A stretch of 40,163 bases of DNA, taken from assembly GCF_009707865.1 (NCBI RefSeq), contig NZ_WMBA01000074.1, forward strand, positions 1 to 40,163, in the 5' to 3' direction. Below are positions 17,967 through 26,670 of this stretch, in pieces. The DNA is from Amycolatopsis pithecellobii (GTDB lineage Bacteria; Actinomycetota; Actinomycetes; Mycobacteriales; Pseudonocardiaceae). The translations under genes were made by a program, and so were the position numbers. A model generated the notes under the pieces. The model was not told the DNA's origin, made no database searches, and saw nothing but the letters and a program-made list of their open reading frames with translations. The number at the start of each line of letters is the position of its first letter. The stretch's first letter is position 1.

Positions 17967-18038
17967 GACAATGGCGAAGCCCCGATCATGCGAGCCGACC
18001 GGGCGCGGGTGTCCCGTAGAACACAGGAGGCTGCATGA
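17961..18038 (+). CDS. 25-codon mini-ORF bridging kinase and regulator
   Basis: The ATG at 17961 overlaps the kinase TGA as ATGA, and the ORF's own TGA (18036-18038) overlaps the regulator's ATG in the same way. Both ends carry the same GGAGGCTGCATGATC block. The peptide begins [13 protein letters not shown] and continues with a basic stretch, [12 protein letters not shown]. It has no recognisable domain. It may be a real coupling peptide or a by-product of a 74-bp insertion between duplicated start blocks. Confidence 0.35.
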   Translation: MIDNGEAPIMRADRARVSRRTQEAA

Positions 18039-18040
18039 TC
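18026..18040 (+). repeat. Direct repeat copy 2, ribosome site plus start codon of the regulator
   Basis: This is the second GGAGGCTGCATGATC, 74 bases after the first. It supplies the Shine-Dalgarno and ATG of the response regulator. Confidence 0.8.
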
Positions 18041-18688
18041 CGGGTGCTCATCGCGGATGACCAGAGCATGGTGCGCACCGGATTCCGGATGATCCTGGAA
18101 ACCCAGGACGACATCGAAGTGGTCGCCGACGTCGAGGACGGTGTCGCGGCGGTGACGAAGGCCCGCGAGCTACGGCCCGACGTGTGCCTGCTGGACATCC
18201 GCATGCCGGGGCTCGACGGGCTGGAAGTCACCCGGCAGCTGGCCGGGCCGGACGTCGCGGACCCGTTCAAGGTGGTCGTGGTGACGACGTTCGATCTCGA
18301 CGAGTACGTGTACACCGCGCTGCGCAACGGCGCGAGCGGCTTCCTGCTCAAGGACGCCGGGCCGGCGCTGCTCGTCGAGGCAGTGCGTGCCGCCGGCCGC
18401 GGTGACGCGCTGGTGTCGCCACAGATCACCGTCCGGCTGCTCAAGCATTTCGACGGTGTCACGGCGAAGCGTGAGGTGAACTCGCCCAAGGAACCGTTGA
18501 CCGCGCGTGAACTCGATGTCGTCCGCGCGACCGCACGCGGGCTGACCAACACCGAGATCGGCGGCGAACTGTTCCTGTCACTGTCCACAGTGAAAACGCA
18601 TCTCGCCGCCGTGCAGGCCAAGATCGGCGCCCGCAACCGGGTCGAAATCGCGGCCTGGGCCTGGCGGTCCGGTTTAATGGACGAATGA
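18035..18688 (+). CDS. NarL/FixJ-family response regulator
   Basis: 217 residues. The receiver has IADDQ, Asp54 in VCLLDIRMP, VVTTFDLDEYVY and LLKDAGPA. The C-terminal LuxR HTH includes LTARELDVVRATARG and LSTVKTHLAAVQAKIGARNR. The start at ATG 18035 has GGAGG seven bases upstream. It is partner of the polytopic kinase upstream. The stop overlaps the amidohydrolase start as ATGA, so the deaminase-like enzyme is part of the same operon. It is the same length as the regulator at 8038, and the two are probably distant paralogues. Confidence 0.94.
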   Translation: MIRVLIADDQSMVRTGFRMILETQDDIEVVADVEDGVAAVTKARELRPDVCLLDIRMPGLDGLEVTRQLAGPDVADPFKVVVVTTFDLDEYVYTALRNGASGFLLKDAGPALLVEAVRAAGRGDALVSPQITVRLLKHFDGVTAKREVNSPKEPLTARELDVVRATARGLTNTEIGGELFLSLSTVKTHLAAVQAKIGARNRVEIAAWAWRSGLMDE

Positions 18689-19995
18689 CGCCGTCCCGGT
18701 TGACCGCACCCGTTGTGCTGCCTTGTGATCCCGCGTGTTCGATCGTGCGGGACGGCGTGGTGGACATCGGTGCCGACGGCCGCATCGCCTACTGCGGTCC
18801 GGCCGCCGAGGCGCCCGAGCCCGCTGGCCCCGTCACGGCGTTGCCCGGAATCCTGTTGCCTGGCTTGGTGAACACGCACGCCCACAGCCCGATGACGTTG
18901 CTGCGCGGGATGGGCGGGGACCTGCCGTTGCTGCGCTGGCTGAGGGAAGTCATCTGGCCCGCCGAGGCGAAGTTGCGCGCCGACGACGTCCGCGCCGGGA
19001 TGGTGCTCGGTTCGCTGGAAATGCTTTCGCACGGGGTGACCACGAGCGCGGAAATGTATTTCCACCCCGAGGAAATGGCCGATGCGGTACTGACGACCGG
19101 AGCCAGGGTGGTGCTCGGCGGGCCGATCATCGACCTGCCCGGTGTCGACTGGCGCACGATGCTCGCCGCGGCCGGCCGCTGGATCGACGCGGACGGCCTG
19201 CGTTTTGGTCCGGGCGAACGGATCGAGCTGTCGTTCGCCGCGCATTCGGCGTACATGCTGCCGCGGGAAGCCTTGCGGTTGACGGCGGAAGCGGCCGCCG
19301 CACGAGGTGCGCTCGTGCAGATTCACGTGGCCGAATCGGCGCACGAAGACGAGAAACAGCGCGCGGAATTCGGTTCGGTGCCCAAGCTGCTCGACGAAGT
19401 GGGGCTGCTCGACGGCCGGGTGATCGCCGCGCATGCGATCCATCTGTCCGATGAGGACATTGCGCTGTTCGCCGACCGCGGGGTGGGTGTCGCGCATTGC
19501 CCTGGCTCGAACGGGAAACTGACGTCGGGGATCGCGCGGCTGACGGACCTGCGTGCGGCCTCGGTCCCGGTCGGGCTCGGCACGGACGGCCCCGCCAGCA
19601 ACGACGATCTCGACCTGTGGGAGGAGATCCGGCTCGCCGCCCTCTTCGCCCGATTGTCCACAAAGGACTCCACTGCGCTGGGCGCCGCCGAGGCGTTGCT
19701 GCTGGCGACACGTGGTGGGGCGGAAGCTTTGGGACGTAACGACATCGGCGCACTGGAAGCGGGCCGATGGGCGGACGTCGTGCACATCGGCGCGGATGGG
19801 TTCGCCTTCGCGACCGGGCTCGACGTGCCGGACGAGCAGCTGGTGGCGAACCTCGTGTGGGCGGCGGGCTCGCACCGCGTGCGCGAGGTCTGGGTCGCGG
19901 GGGAGCAGGTCGTCGCGGACGGCGAGTCGACGCGGACCGATCGGGAAAAGGCCGTCGCCGCGGCACGCGAGTCCGCCGCCCGCCTGCGCGCGTAA
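18685..19995 (+). CDS. Amidohydrolase, SAH/MTA/5'-deoxyadenosine deaminase-like
   Basis: 436 residues. Metal ligands expected for this zinc amidohydrolase family are visible: NTHAH (His65, His67), HVAE (His214, Glu217), AAHAIHLSDEDI (His250) and GTDGPASNDDLD (Asp301). TLLRGMGGDLPL matches the family's active-site loop. Relatives (MtaD, DadD, guanine and chlorohydrolase groups) deaminate adenine or guanine nucleosides or hydrolyse triazines; the motif wording fits the adenosine-type deaminases best. The start ATG overlaps the regulator stop as ATGA, an unusual partner for a two-component pair. The substrate is not fixed by sequence. Confidence 0.88.
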   Translation: MTPSRLTAPVVLPCDPACSIVRDGVVDIGADGRIAYCGPAAEAPEPAGPVTALPGILLPGLVNTHAHSPMTLLRGMGGDLPLLRWLREVIWPAEAKLRADDVRAGMVLGSLEMLSHGVTTSAEMYFHPEEMADAVLTTGARVVLGGPIIDLPGVDWRTMLAAAGRWIDADGLRFGPGERIELSFAAHSAYMLPREALRLTAEAAAARGALVQIHVAESAHEDEKQRAEFGSVPKLLDEVGLLDGRVIAAHAIHLSDEDIALFADRGVGVAHCPGSNGKLTSGIARLTDLRAASVPVGLGTDGPASNDDLDLWEEIRLAALFARLSTKDSTALGAAEALLLATRGGAEALGRNDIGALEAGRWADVVHIGADGFAFATGLDVPDEQLVANLVWAAGSHRVREVWVAGEQVVADGESTRTDREKAVAAARESAARLRA

Positions 19996-19999
19996 CCCG

Positions 20000-20689
20000 T
20001 CAGCGGCGGCGCGGCCGGAGGGTCACGTCGGTCGGGTGGGCGTCCGAAGTCGCGGTCACCGCCGCGAGGACGGCCTCGGCAACCGACTCGGGTCGCAGGT
20101 ACCTGTCCGCGTCGTACTCGAAGCCTTCGACGGTCGCGATGGCCTGCTGCATTTCCGTCGCGGTGCGGCCCGGGTAGATCGACGTGACCCGCAGCCCGTT
20201 CGGTTCCTCCTCCTGCCGCAGCGTGTCGGCGAAGGCGCGCGCCGCGAACTTGCTTGCCGCGTAACCACCCCAGCCCGCCCGCGCGTTCCAGCCCGAACCG
20301 GAGTTGATCACCACGACATGCCCGCCCGCGGCACGCAGCGCGGGCAGCAGGAGCCGGGTCAGCTCGACCACGGCGAGCACGTTGACCTCGTAGTTCAGCC
20401 GCCACGACTCGGTGTCCGAGGCCTCGACCGTGCCCAGCTCGCACACTCCGGCCGAGTGCACCAGCACGTCGAGCCGGTCGATCCCGGCGACCGCCGAGGC
20501 CAGCGCGTGGGGATCGGTCAGCTCCACCGGCCACGACCGCGCATCGGGCAACTCCGCGGCCCGCTTGGCGAGCGCGTCGGTGTCACGCCCGCCGAGCAAT
20601 ACCCGGTGAGTCGGCGCGAGTGCCTGCGCGACTGCGGCGCCGATCCCGCGGGACGCTCCGGTGACAAGGGCGAGAGGAGTTTCAGGCAT
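20000..20689 (-). CDS. Short-chain dehydrogenase/reductase
   Basis: 229 residues from ATG 20689. The NAD(P) site is TGASRGIG (10-17), the structural motif is HSAG, and the full triad is present: Ser130 in VINSGSG, Tyr143 and Lys147 in YAASK. It is a classical cytoplasmic SDR, probably NADPH-dependent (GGRDTD after beta2). The substrate is unknown. The stop lies 4 bases from the amidohydrolase stop (convergent). A -10-like TACCGT stands six bases before the ATG, and the frame continues open upstream only as phosphatase antisense. Confidence 0.9.
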   Translation of the reverse strand: MPETPLALVTGASRGIGAAVAQALAPTHRVLLGGRDTDALAKRAAELPDARSWPVELTDPHALASAVAGIDRLDVLVHSAGVCELGTVEASDTESWRLNYEVNVLAVVELTRLLLPALRAAGGHVVVINSGSGWNARAGWGGYAASKFAARAFADTLRQEEEPNGLRVTSIYPGRTATEMQQAIATVEGFEYDADRYLRPESVAEAVLAAVTATSDAHPTDVTLRPRRR

Positions 20690-20695
20690 GGCCCC

Positions 20696-20701
20696 ACGGT
20701 A
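20696..20701 (-). promoter_or_regulatory. -10 element TACCGT of a leaderless SDR mRNA
   Basis: On the minus strand TACCGT is followed by six bases and then the ATG at 20689. It abuts the upstream gene's terminator. Confidence 0.5.
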
Positions 20702-20704
20702 AAG

Positions 20705-20745
20705 GGCACCCGGTGCGCCCGGCCGAAAAGGGCGCGCCGGGTGCC
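20705..20745 (-). terminator. Terminator of the PhoX-like gene
   Basis: A 16-bp stem, GGCACCCGGTGCGCCC with GGGCGCGCCGGGTGCC (one T-G wobble), has a 9-base loop. It starts 5 bases past the phosphatase stop. Confidence 0.75.
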
Positions 20746-20750
20746 AGGGG

Positions 20751-22754
20751 TCAATCCCGCCAGACCGAAACGACCGCGGGCCGGGCCGGCGAGGTCCCGC
20801 CGTCGGGCCAGTGCGACGTCGGCGCGCTCGGCGTGCCGTTCTCACCGGGGTGCTGCACGGCCACCACGACGAAGTCACGCGTGACGACCGGCCCGCAGGT
20901 CTCCGCACCGATCGGCACGGTGAGGAACTGCTTGACGTGCCCGCGTTCCGGGCCGGCGACGGGCACCGAGAACAGCCCGTCGTTGGAGCCGAGCGCGTTG
21001 CCGTCAGTGGAGATCCACAGGTTGCCGTACGGGTCGAATGCCACGTTGTCCGGGCATGAGATCGGGCTGACCTGGTTCTTCGGGAAACCGCCGAAGTAGG
21101 TGTCGGCGGTGGCCGGGTCACCGCAGACGAGCAGCAGTCGCCAGGAGAACTTCGTCGACGCCGCGTCGCCGTGGACCTCCTCCCACTCCAGGATGTGCCC
21201 GTTTTTGTTGCCGTTGCGCGGGTTCACCTCGTCGGCCCCGGCCTTGCCCGCCGCACCGCGGTCGCTGTTGTTGGTCAGCGCGGCGTAGATGCGGCCGTTG
21301 ACCGGATTCGGCTCGATGTCCTCCGGGCGGTCCATCTTCGTCGCGCCGGCCTTGTCCGCGGCCAGCCGCGTGAAGACGTAGACCTCCTCGGCGGTGAATC
21401 CGTCCACAAAGGACTTGTCACCGCTGGCCAGCGGGAGCCACTCACCGGTGCCGTCGAACTCACCATCGGAGGGGAGCTTCCCCGTCCCGTCGATCTCGCC
21501 CGGGCTGTCCCCGGTGAACTTCGCGACATACAAGGTGCCCTCGTCGAGCAACGCCATGTTGTGCCGGCGGGCGTGTGTGCTGGTGCCGGGCTTGTACTTG
21601 CCCTTCGACACGAACTTGTAGATGTAGTCGAAACGCTCGTCGTCACCGGAGTACACCGCGACGCGGCCGTCCCCGGTGATCTTGATGTTCGCGGCCTCGT
21701 GTTTGAACCGGCCGAGCGCGGTGTGCTTGACCGGTGTCGAGTGCGGGTCGTTGGGGTCGATCTCGACCACCCAGCCAAACCGGTTGGGCTCGTTGGGTTC
21801 CTGTGCGACATCCCAGCGCTTGTCGAAGCGTTCCCACTTGCGGGTGCTGGTGCCGGTGCCGACGCCGTAGCGCTTGAGCCTGGCCTGTGCGACCGGGTCG
21901 GTCACCTTGTCGGCATTGGCGAAGTACTGGTGGAAGTTCTCCTCGCCGGAAAGCACGGTGCCCCACGGCGTCACGCCGCCGGAGCAGTTGTTCTGCGTCC
22001 CGCGCACGCGCCTGCCGGACGGGTCGGCGGAGGTCTTGAGGTACTGCGAACCCGCGGCCGGACCACGCACCTCGAACCCGGTGTCGAGCGTGATGCGGCG
22101 GCCGTACCGGCTCGGCACCACTTTCAGCCCGCCCTCGCGGTCCTTTTCCACCTGCACAACCGAAAGCCCGTGCGCGGCCCAGGCGATTTCGACCTGCTCG
22201 CGCGTCGGGTTGTTCGCGTCGTACGACGGAAACATCTGGACCTCGGTCGTGTACTCGTGGTTGACGACCATGAAGTAGCTGTTGTGCCCGGTCGGGATGA
22301 GCCCGACGAAGTCGTTGTTGTAGCCGAACTGCTTGGCCTGTGCGGCGGCGGTCTGCTTGGCCGGGTCGAACGCGGGCGCGCCGGGCACAACCGGGTCGCC
22401 CCAGCGGATCACCACGTTCTGCCGGAAGCCGGGTGGGACGACGAGCGCGTCGGCGGTGTTCGGCGCGACGGGGGCGAAGTCGGTGCCGGGCACCGGGCGG
22501 CCGGGTTTGGTGAGCGCCACGGGAGAAGCGGCGGCGGCCGGAGTGCCCGACAGCGCGGCGAACCCACCGGCGGCCGCGGTCATCACGGCGCCGGCCTTGA
22601 AGACGCCGCGACGCGAGAGCACGCCCTTCGCGACGTCACCGAAGTACTCGTTGTCCGACGTGTTCGGCGCCTCGTGGGCACAGGCGTTGCCGCAGCGGTA
22701 CTCGCAGGTCACCGACGATCTACCGGAATGGGCGAACAGGGGGAGAGATAACAC
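20751..22754 (-). CDS. PhoX-family (DUF839) secreted phosphatase, Tat-exported
   Basis: 667 residues. A twin-arginine motif, SRRGVFKAG (47-55), is followed by a hydrophobic stretch and an Ala-rich cleavage region near 72-77. The export signal is preceded by a Cys-containing segment (CEYRCGNACAHE, 17-28) usual in this family. PhoX enzymes are monomeric phosphatases with Ca and Fe in the active site. Conserved runs include NHEY, GTVLSGEENFHQYFA, FGWVVEIDP, LGRFKHEAA, YSGDDERFDYIYKFVS, MDRPEDIEPNP, and CPDNVAFDPYGNLWISTDG near the C-terminus. The GTG start has GGAGG six bases upstream. The gene probably serves phosphate scavenging; no Pho box was recognised. Confidence 0.92.
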   Translation of the reverse strand: MLSLPLFAHSGRSSVTCEYRCGNACAHEAPNTSDNEYFGDVAKGVLSRRGVFKAGAVMTAAAGGFAALSGTPAAAASPVALTKPGRPVPGTDFAPVAPNTADALVVPPGFRQNVVIRWGDPVVPGAPAFDPAKQTAAAQAKQFGYNNDFVGLIPTGHNSYFMVVNHEYTTEVQMFPSYDANNPTREQVEIAWAAHGLSVVQVEKDREGGLKVVPSRYGRRITLDTGFEVRGPAAGSQYLKTSADPSGRRVRGTQNNCSGGVTPWGTVLSGEENFHQYFANADKVTDPVAQARLKRYGVGTGTSTRKWERFDKRWDVAQEPNEPNRFGWVVEIDPNDPHSTPVKHTALGRFKHEAANIKITGDGRVAVYSGDDERFDYIYKFVSKGKYKPGTSTHARRHNMALLDEGTLYVAKFTGDSPGEIDGTGKLPSDGEFDGTGEWLPLASGDKSFVDGFTAEEVYVFTRLAADKAGATKMDRPEDIEPNPVNGRIYAALTNNSDRGAAGKAGADEVNPRNGNKNGHILEWEEVHGDAASTKFSWRLLLVCGDPATADTYFGGFPKNQVSPISCPDNVAFDPYGNLWISTDGNALGSNDGLFSVPVAGPERGHVKQFLTVPIGAETCGPVVTRDFVVVAVQHPGENGTPSAPTSHWPDGGTSPARPAVVSVWRD

Positions 22755-22856
22755 GAGGCCTCCGCTCAGTCAGGGGAACGGCCGCGACGTTAAGCGACAA
22801 AGATCAGGCACTCCCCAACGTCAGGTAAACAGACTCTAAAGTCCGGGACGGGCCGG

Positions 22857-22862
22857 TAGCGT
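22857..22862 (+). promoter_or_regulatory. -10 element TAGCGT of a leaderless HAD-phosphatase mRNA
   Basis: TAGCGT is followed by seven bases and then ATG 22870. This favours that ATG over the in-frame GTG at 22861, which lies inside the hexamer. Confidence 0.5.
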
Positions 22863-22869
22863 GCACGGC

Positions 22870-23505
22870 ATGGACGCGGTGGTTTTCGACCTCGACGGGG
22901 TGCTCGTCGATTCCGAGCGGACCTGGGACGAGGTGCGGCGCGCGGTCGTGGCCGGGCACGGCGGCCACTGGACGGACGCGGCAACGCGGGCGATGCAGGG
23001 GATGAGCACCCCGGAATGGGCGCGGTACCTGGTCGAGGAACTGGGTGCGCGGCTCACACCGGAGCGCGTCGCACAGGTCGTGATCGACGAGATGGCGAAG
23101 CGCTATGCCGAGGGACCACCGGTACTCCCGGGCGCGCCGGAAACGGTGCGTGCGGTCGCCGAGCGTTATCCCGTGGCCATCGCCAGTTCGTCGCCGCCGG
23201 TGCTGATCACCGCGTTCCTCTCGGCGACGGACCTGACCGGCCTGGTGCGGGTCGCGGTGTCGAGCGAGCAGGTCGCTGCGGGCAAACCGGCGCCGGACGT
23301 CTACCTCCGGGCGGCCGAACTGCTGGCGGTGCGGCCCGGCAACTGCGCGGCCGTCGAGGACACCACAAACGGCATGCGCTCGGCACTCGCCGCCGGCATG
23401 ACCGTCTACGCCGTGCCCAACCCGCACTTCCCGCCCGACCCGGCGGTACTCGCGAAGGTCGCTTTCGTCCTCGAAGACATCAGCCGGCTGGCGGCGAAGA
23501 TCTAG
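22870..23505 (+). CDS. HAD-superfamily hydrolase (beta-phosphoglucomutase-like subfamily)
   Basis: 211 residues. Motif I is FDLDGVLVDS (nucleophile Asp7, acid/base Asp9), motif II is AIASSSP, and motif III/IV are GKPAPDVYL and VEDTTNGMRSALAAGM. A helical cap (about 16-85) follows motif I, as in the phosphoglycolate phosphatase/beta-phosphoglucomutase group. The substrate is a small phosphorylated metabolite and cannot be named. The 3' end overlaps the convergent MFS gene by 26 bases. Confidence 0.9.
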   Translation: MDAVVFDLDGVLVDSERTWDEVRRAVVAGHGGHWTDAATRAMQGMSTPEWARYLVEELGARLTPERVAQVVIDEMAKRYAEGPPVLPGAPETVRAVAERYPVAIASSSPPVLITAFLSATDLTGLVRVAVSSEQVAAGKPAPDVYLRAAELLAVRPGNCAAVEDTTNGMRSALAAGMTVYAVPNPHFPPDPAVLAKVAFVLEDISRLAAKI

Positions 23506-24706
23506 CGACCGGCGAGACGGCCAGAGGTGCTCGCCTCGGCAGCAGGAGCGGGGTGGCCAGCAACAGCACGCCGGAGATGGTGATCGCCGCGAGTGGGCTG
23601 GTGAGCGTCGCGAGGATGCCCCAGATGACCATGAGGGTGGCTTGCGCGAGTTTGCCGCTGATGCTCCATGCGCTGAGCACCTGTGCGGCGTGCTCGGGGG
23701 GTGTGCGCTGCAGGCGTTCGGTGGCGTAGATCGGGTTGAAGATGCCCATGCAGGTGATCAGCAATCCCTCGACGACGATGACCGTGACGAGTCCGGGGAC
23801 GCCGGGCTGCGTAAAGGCGAGGCCGAGTGGGAAAAGCGAGCGCAGCCAGCCGAAGACGGTCATGATCCGGTGCCGGCCATATCGGGCGACGAGGCGCGCG
23901 GAGAGGCGCGCGCCGACGAAGCCGCCGACGGCGGGGACACCGAAAGCGAGACCGTACTGCCAGGCGGGAAAATGGTATTGGCCCAGCAGCAGGACGGCCA
24001 TGAGCGGGCTGGTGGCCATGATGAGGCCGCCGACGGTCACGGAGTTGAAGAACAGCCGCCGCAGGACGGGGTCGTGGAGGATGAACCGCCAACCGCCAGG
24101 AAGGTCGGGGGCCGCGGATCGGGGCGCCGCGACGTCACTCCCGCGGATGCGGAGAACACCGAGCGCGGACAGCAGGTAGCTGACGGCATCCGCGGCAACG
24201 GTCATCACTGGGCCGAGCACCCCGATGAGGGCGCCGCCGAGCGGCGGTCCCGCCGCGGTCGCAACCCAGCTCGTGCCCTCGAACCTGCCGTTCGCGACGA
24301 GCAGATGCTCGCCGCGGGCGAGATGTTTCAGGTACGCACCGGATGCGGCGGTGAAGGCGATGCTCGCAGTCCCGGCGATGACCGAGACCACCAGCAACTG
24401 GCCGTAGGACAGCAAACCAAGGAGGTAGGTAACCGGCACACTCGCCATCGCGACGAAGCGAACCAGGTCCATCGCCACCATCACCGGACGTTTGGCCCGG
24501 TGCGCGACCCACGGCCCGACCGGGACCGCGACGATCGCCGCGACCGCGAGTCCGGCGGCTTCGAGGAGCGAGACGGCGAACGCCGGGGAGTGCAGCACAC
24601 GAACCGCGATGAGTGGGAACGCGCCGAAGGCGATCCACGTGCCGTAGGTGCTCACCGCGTAGGCGGCCCACAGCCGGCCGAAGTTCGCCCCCAGTCTCGT
24701 GCGCAC
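23480..24706 (-). CDS. MFS exporter (EntS/MFS_3-like)
   Basis: 408 residues with about twelve membrane helices. The opening FGRLWAAYAVSTYGTWIAFGAFPLIA and the loop between helices 2 and 3 (GPWVAHRAKRPVM) match the MFS_3 / enterobactin-exporter type group; a second-half counterpart is SARLVARYGRHRIM. GTG 24706 has AGGAG upstream. It starts 36 bases after a TetR gene on the same strand, so the regulator and pump are probably one operon. The likely role is drug or metabolite efflux, substrate unknown. Confidence 0.9.
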   Translation of the reverse strand: MRTRLGANFGRLWAAYAVSTYGTWIAFGAFPLIAVRVLHSPAFAVSLLEAAGLAVAAIVAVPVGPWVAHRAKRPVMVAMDLVRFVAMASVPVTYLLGLLSYGQLLVVSVIAGTASIAFTAASGAYLKHLARGEHLLVANGRFEGTSWVATAAGPPLGGALIGVLGPVMTVAADAVSYLLSALGVLRIRGSDVAAPRSAAPDLPGGWRFILHDPVLRRLFFNSVTVGGLIMATSPLMAVLLLGQYHFPAWQYGLAFGVPAVGGFVGARLSARLVARYGRHRIMTVFGWLRSLFPLGLAFTQPGVPGLVTVIVVEGLLITCMGIFNPIYATERLQRTPPEHAAQVLSAWSISGKLAQATLMVIWGILATLTSPLAAITISGVLLLATPLLLPRRAPLAVSPVARSSPPAG

Positions 24707-24742
24707 ACGACTCCTTCGCGGTTCCCCGAAGAGCCGCCGGCT

Positions 24743-25393
24743 CTAGAAGCCTCGATCCGCCGCCCGTAACCGGCCCATCGGCGCCGGTCCGGCTCCTGAC
24801 AACGTTGTCCGCGGCGCTGGAAGACCATACATGTCATACAGCCGGCCGCGGATCTGCTCGACCGGATACTGCCTGCCGTAGACCGCGGCCTTGAAGACGA
24901 CGCCTTCCAGCACACTGCGCAGCATGATCTCTTCGACCGCCGGGTCCGCCGCGCCGCGCTGCGCGAACAGGTCGCGCAGGCTGTCCTCCAGCAGACGCAG
25001 CCGCTTGTCCTTGCGGGCCTCGACCTTGGCGAAGATCGGGTGTGTCGAGGGCTGCACGACGAGGCTCAGAATCACGCCCTGCACCGGCAGATCCGACATC
25101 ATCGTGGCGAGCACCCCGTCGATGATCGCGGCGAGCCGCTCGTCCGGCCCGCCCGGGATGTCGACGATCGAGGCGACGCCGTCCAGGTACGCGTCGAGCA
25201 GCTCTTCGACCAGGAGGTGCTTGCTCGGGAAGTAATAGGAGGCCAGCCCGCGGGACACCCCGGCCCGGCTGGTGATCTCGGTGATCGTCGCGCCGTTGTA
25301 GCCCTTCTCCGCGAACACCCGCAGCGCGGCGGCCAGGATCTTCTGCCGGGCCAGGGCTCGTTTCTCCTTGTTGGCGCTGGACGATCGGGGCAC
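24743..25393 (-). CDS. TetR-family regulator of the MFS exporter
   Basis: 216 residues from GTG 25393, which has AGGAG four bases upstream; an in-frame GTG at 25405 is the alternative. The N-terminal HTH is clear: RQKILAAALRVFAEKGYNGATITEITSRAGVSRGLASYYFPSKHLLVEELL. The C-terminal ligand domain is unclassified. A double palindrome lies about 90 bases upstream and is a likely autoregulatory operator. Cotranscription with the exporter suggests that ligand binding induces the pump. Confidence 0.93.
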   Translation of the reverse strand: MPRSSSANKEKRALARQKILAAALRVFAEKGYNGATITEITSRAGVSRGLASYYFPSKHLLVEELLDAYLDGVASIVDIPGGPDERLAAIIDGVLATMMSDLPVQGVILSLVVQPSTHPIFAKVEARKDKRLRLLEDSLRDLFAQRGAADPAVEEIMLRSVLEGVVFKAAVYGRQYPVEQIRGRLYDMYGLPAPRTTLSGAGPAPMGRLRAADRGF

Positions 25394-25478
25394 CGGACTC
25401 CTCACTGGCGAATCCGGCGCTCGCCGGCAGACCCCCTCTATTGTGCCTGCCGGTGAGCGCCGGACGTTCGCGCTGACT

Positions 25479-25502
25479 TTGACTGTACGTACATCCAGTC
25501 AA
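25479..25502. promoter_or_regulatory. Candidate TetR operator with nested palindrome
   Basis: Arms TTGACTG (25479-25485) and CAGTCAA (25496-25502) enclose a perfect palindrome, TGTACGTACA (25484-25493), whose centre is shifted by two bases. On the minus strand TACAGT inside the element could be the -10 of the tetR promoter, so binding would block it. Confidence 0.6.
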
Positions 25503-25513
25503 AAGGGTGACAA

Positions 25514-25537
25514 ACCCTCCCCCGAATGAGGGAGGGT
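25514..25537 (-). terminator. Terminator of ino1
   Basis: On the minus strand ACCCTCCC pairs with GGGAGGGT over an 8-base loop and TTTG follows. It begins 7 bases past the ino1 stop. Confidence 0.8.
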
Positions 25538-25544
25538 CAGCAGG

Positions 25545-26636
25545 TCAGCGCTCTACTTCGCCACGGATGAAGGCTTCGACGGAGTCGCGAGCGTGGGAGT
25601 CGTTGTACTGCACCGGCGGCGACTTCATGAAGTACGACGACGCCGACAGCAACGGCCCGCCGATCCCGCGGTCCAGCGCGATCTTCGCGGCGCGCACGGC
25701 GTCGATGATGATGCCGGCCGAGTTCGGCGAGTCCCACACCTCGAGCTTGTACTCCAGGTTCAGCGGCACATCCCCGAACGCGCGGCCCTCGAGCCGGACA
25801 TAGGCCCACTTGCGGTCGTCCAGCCACTGCACGTAGTCCGACGGGCCGACGTGCACGTTCGCCTTGCCCATGTCCCGATCGACCTGCGAGGTCACGGCCT
25901 GGGTCTTGGAGACCTTCTTGGACTCCAGGCGCTCGAGCTCCTTCATGTTCTTGAAGTCCATGTTGCCGCCGACGTTCAGCTGCATCGTGCGGTCGAGCTG
26001 GACCCCGCGGTCCTCGAACAGCCTCGCCAGCACGCGGTGCGTGATCGTGGCGCCGACCTGGGACTTGATGTCGTCGCCGACGATCGGCAGACCCGCGTCG
26101 GTGAACTTCTGCGCCCACTCCGGGTTCGAGGCGATGAACACCGGGATCGCGTTGACGAAGGCCACGCCCGCGTCGATCGCGCACTGCGCATAGAACTTCT
26201 GCGCCTCGTCCGAGCCGACCGGCAGGTACGACACGAGGACATCCGCGCCCGACTCCCGCAGCGCGGCGACCACGTCCACCGGCCGCTCGTCGGACTCCTC
26301 GATGGTCTCCTGGTAGAACCGGCCGAGGCCGTCCATGGTGTGGCCCCGCTGCACCGGCACGCTCAACGGCGGCACGTCCGCGATCTTGATGGTGTTGTTC
26401 TCGCTGGCCAGAATCGCCTCGGACAGGTCGTGCCCGACCTTCTTCGCGTCCACGTCGAACGCCGCGACGAACTCCACGTCCCGCACGTGGTAGGGCCCGA
26501 AACGCACGTGCATCAGCCCGGGTACCCGGGACGCCTCATCCGCGTCCGCGTAGTAGTGCACCCCCTGCACCAGCGATGCCGCGCAGTTGCCGACGCCAAC
26601 GATGGCCACCTTCACGCGGCCGCTGTTGTCGCCCAT
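25545..26636 (-). CDS. ino1: Myo-inositol-1-phosphate synthase
   Basis: 363 residues from ATG 26636, after GAAGGAG. It converts glucose 6-phosphate to myo-inositol 1-phosphate with NAD, feeding phosphatidylinositol and mycothiol synthesis. The Rossmann motif is [15 protein letters not shown] (11-25). Family segments include [51 protein letters not shown], and [20 protein letters not shown]. The length matches M. tuberculosis Ino1 (367), the archaeal-type short form. It lies 34 bases downstream of padR on the same strand, as in Rv0047c-Rv0046c, and is ended by a hairpin. Confidence 0.97.
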   Translation of the reverse strand: MGDNSGRVKVAIVGVGNCAASLVQGVHYYADADEASRVPGLMHVRFGPYHVRDVEFVAAFDVDAKKVGHDLSEAILASENNTIKIADVPPLSVPVQRGHTMDGLGRFYQETIEESDERPVDVVAALRESGADVLVSYLPVGSDEAQKFYAQCAIDAGVAFVNAIPVFIASNPEWAQKFTDAGLPIVGDDIKSQVGATITHRVLARLFEDRGVQLDRTMQLNVGGNMDFKNMKELERLESKKVSKTQAVTSQVDRDMGKANVHVGPSDYVQWLDDRKWAYVRLEGRAFGDVPLNLEYKLEVWDSPNSAGIIIDAVRAAKIALDRGIGGPLLSASSYFMKSPPVQYNDSHARDSVEAFIRGEVER

Positions 26637-26670
26637 GCCGGTTTCTCCTTCGGTCGTTTCCTTGGTCAGA

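Noticed and set aside
21171..22751. 526-codon plus-strand open frame opposite the PhoX-like gene
   Set aside because: The PhoX frame has a Tat signal and family motifs; this one has none and no ribosome site.
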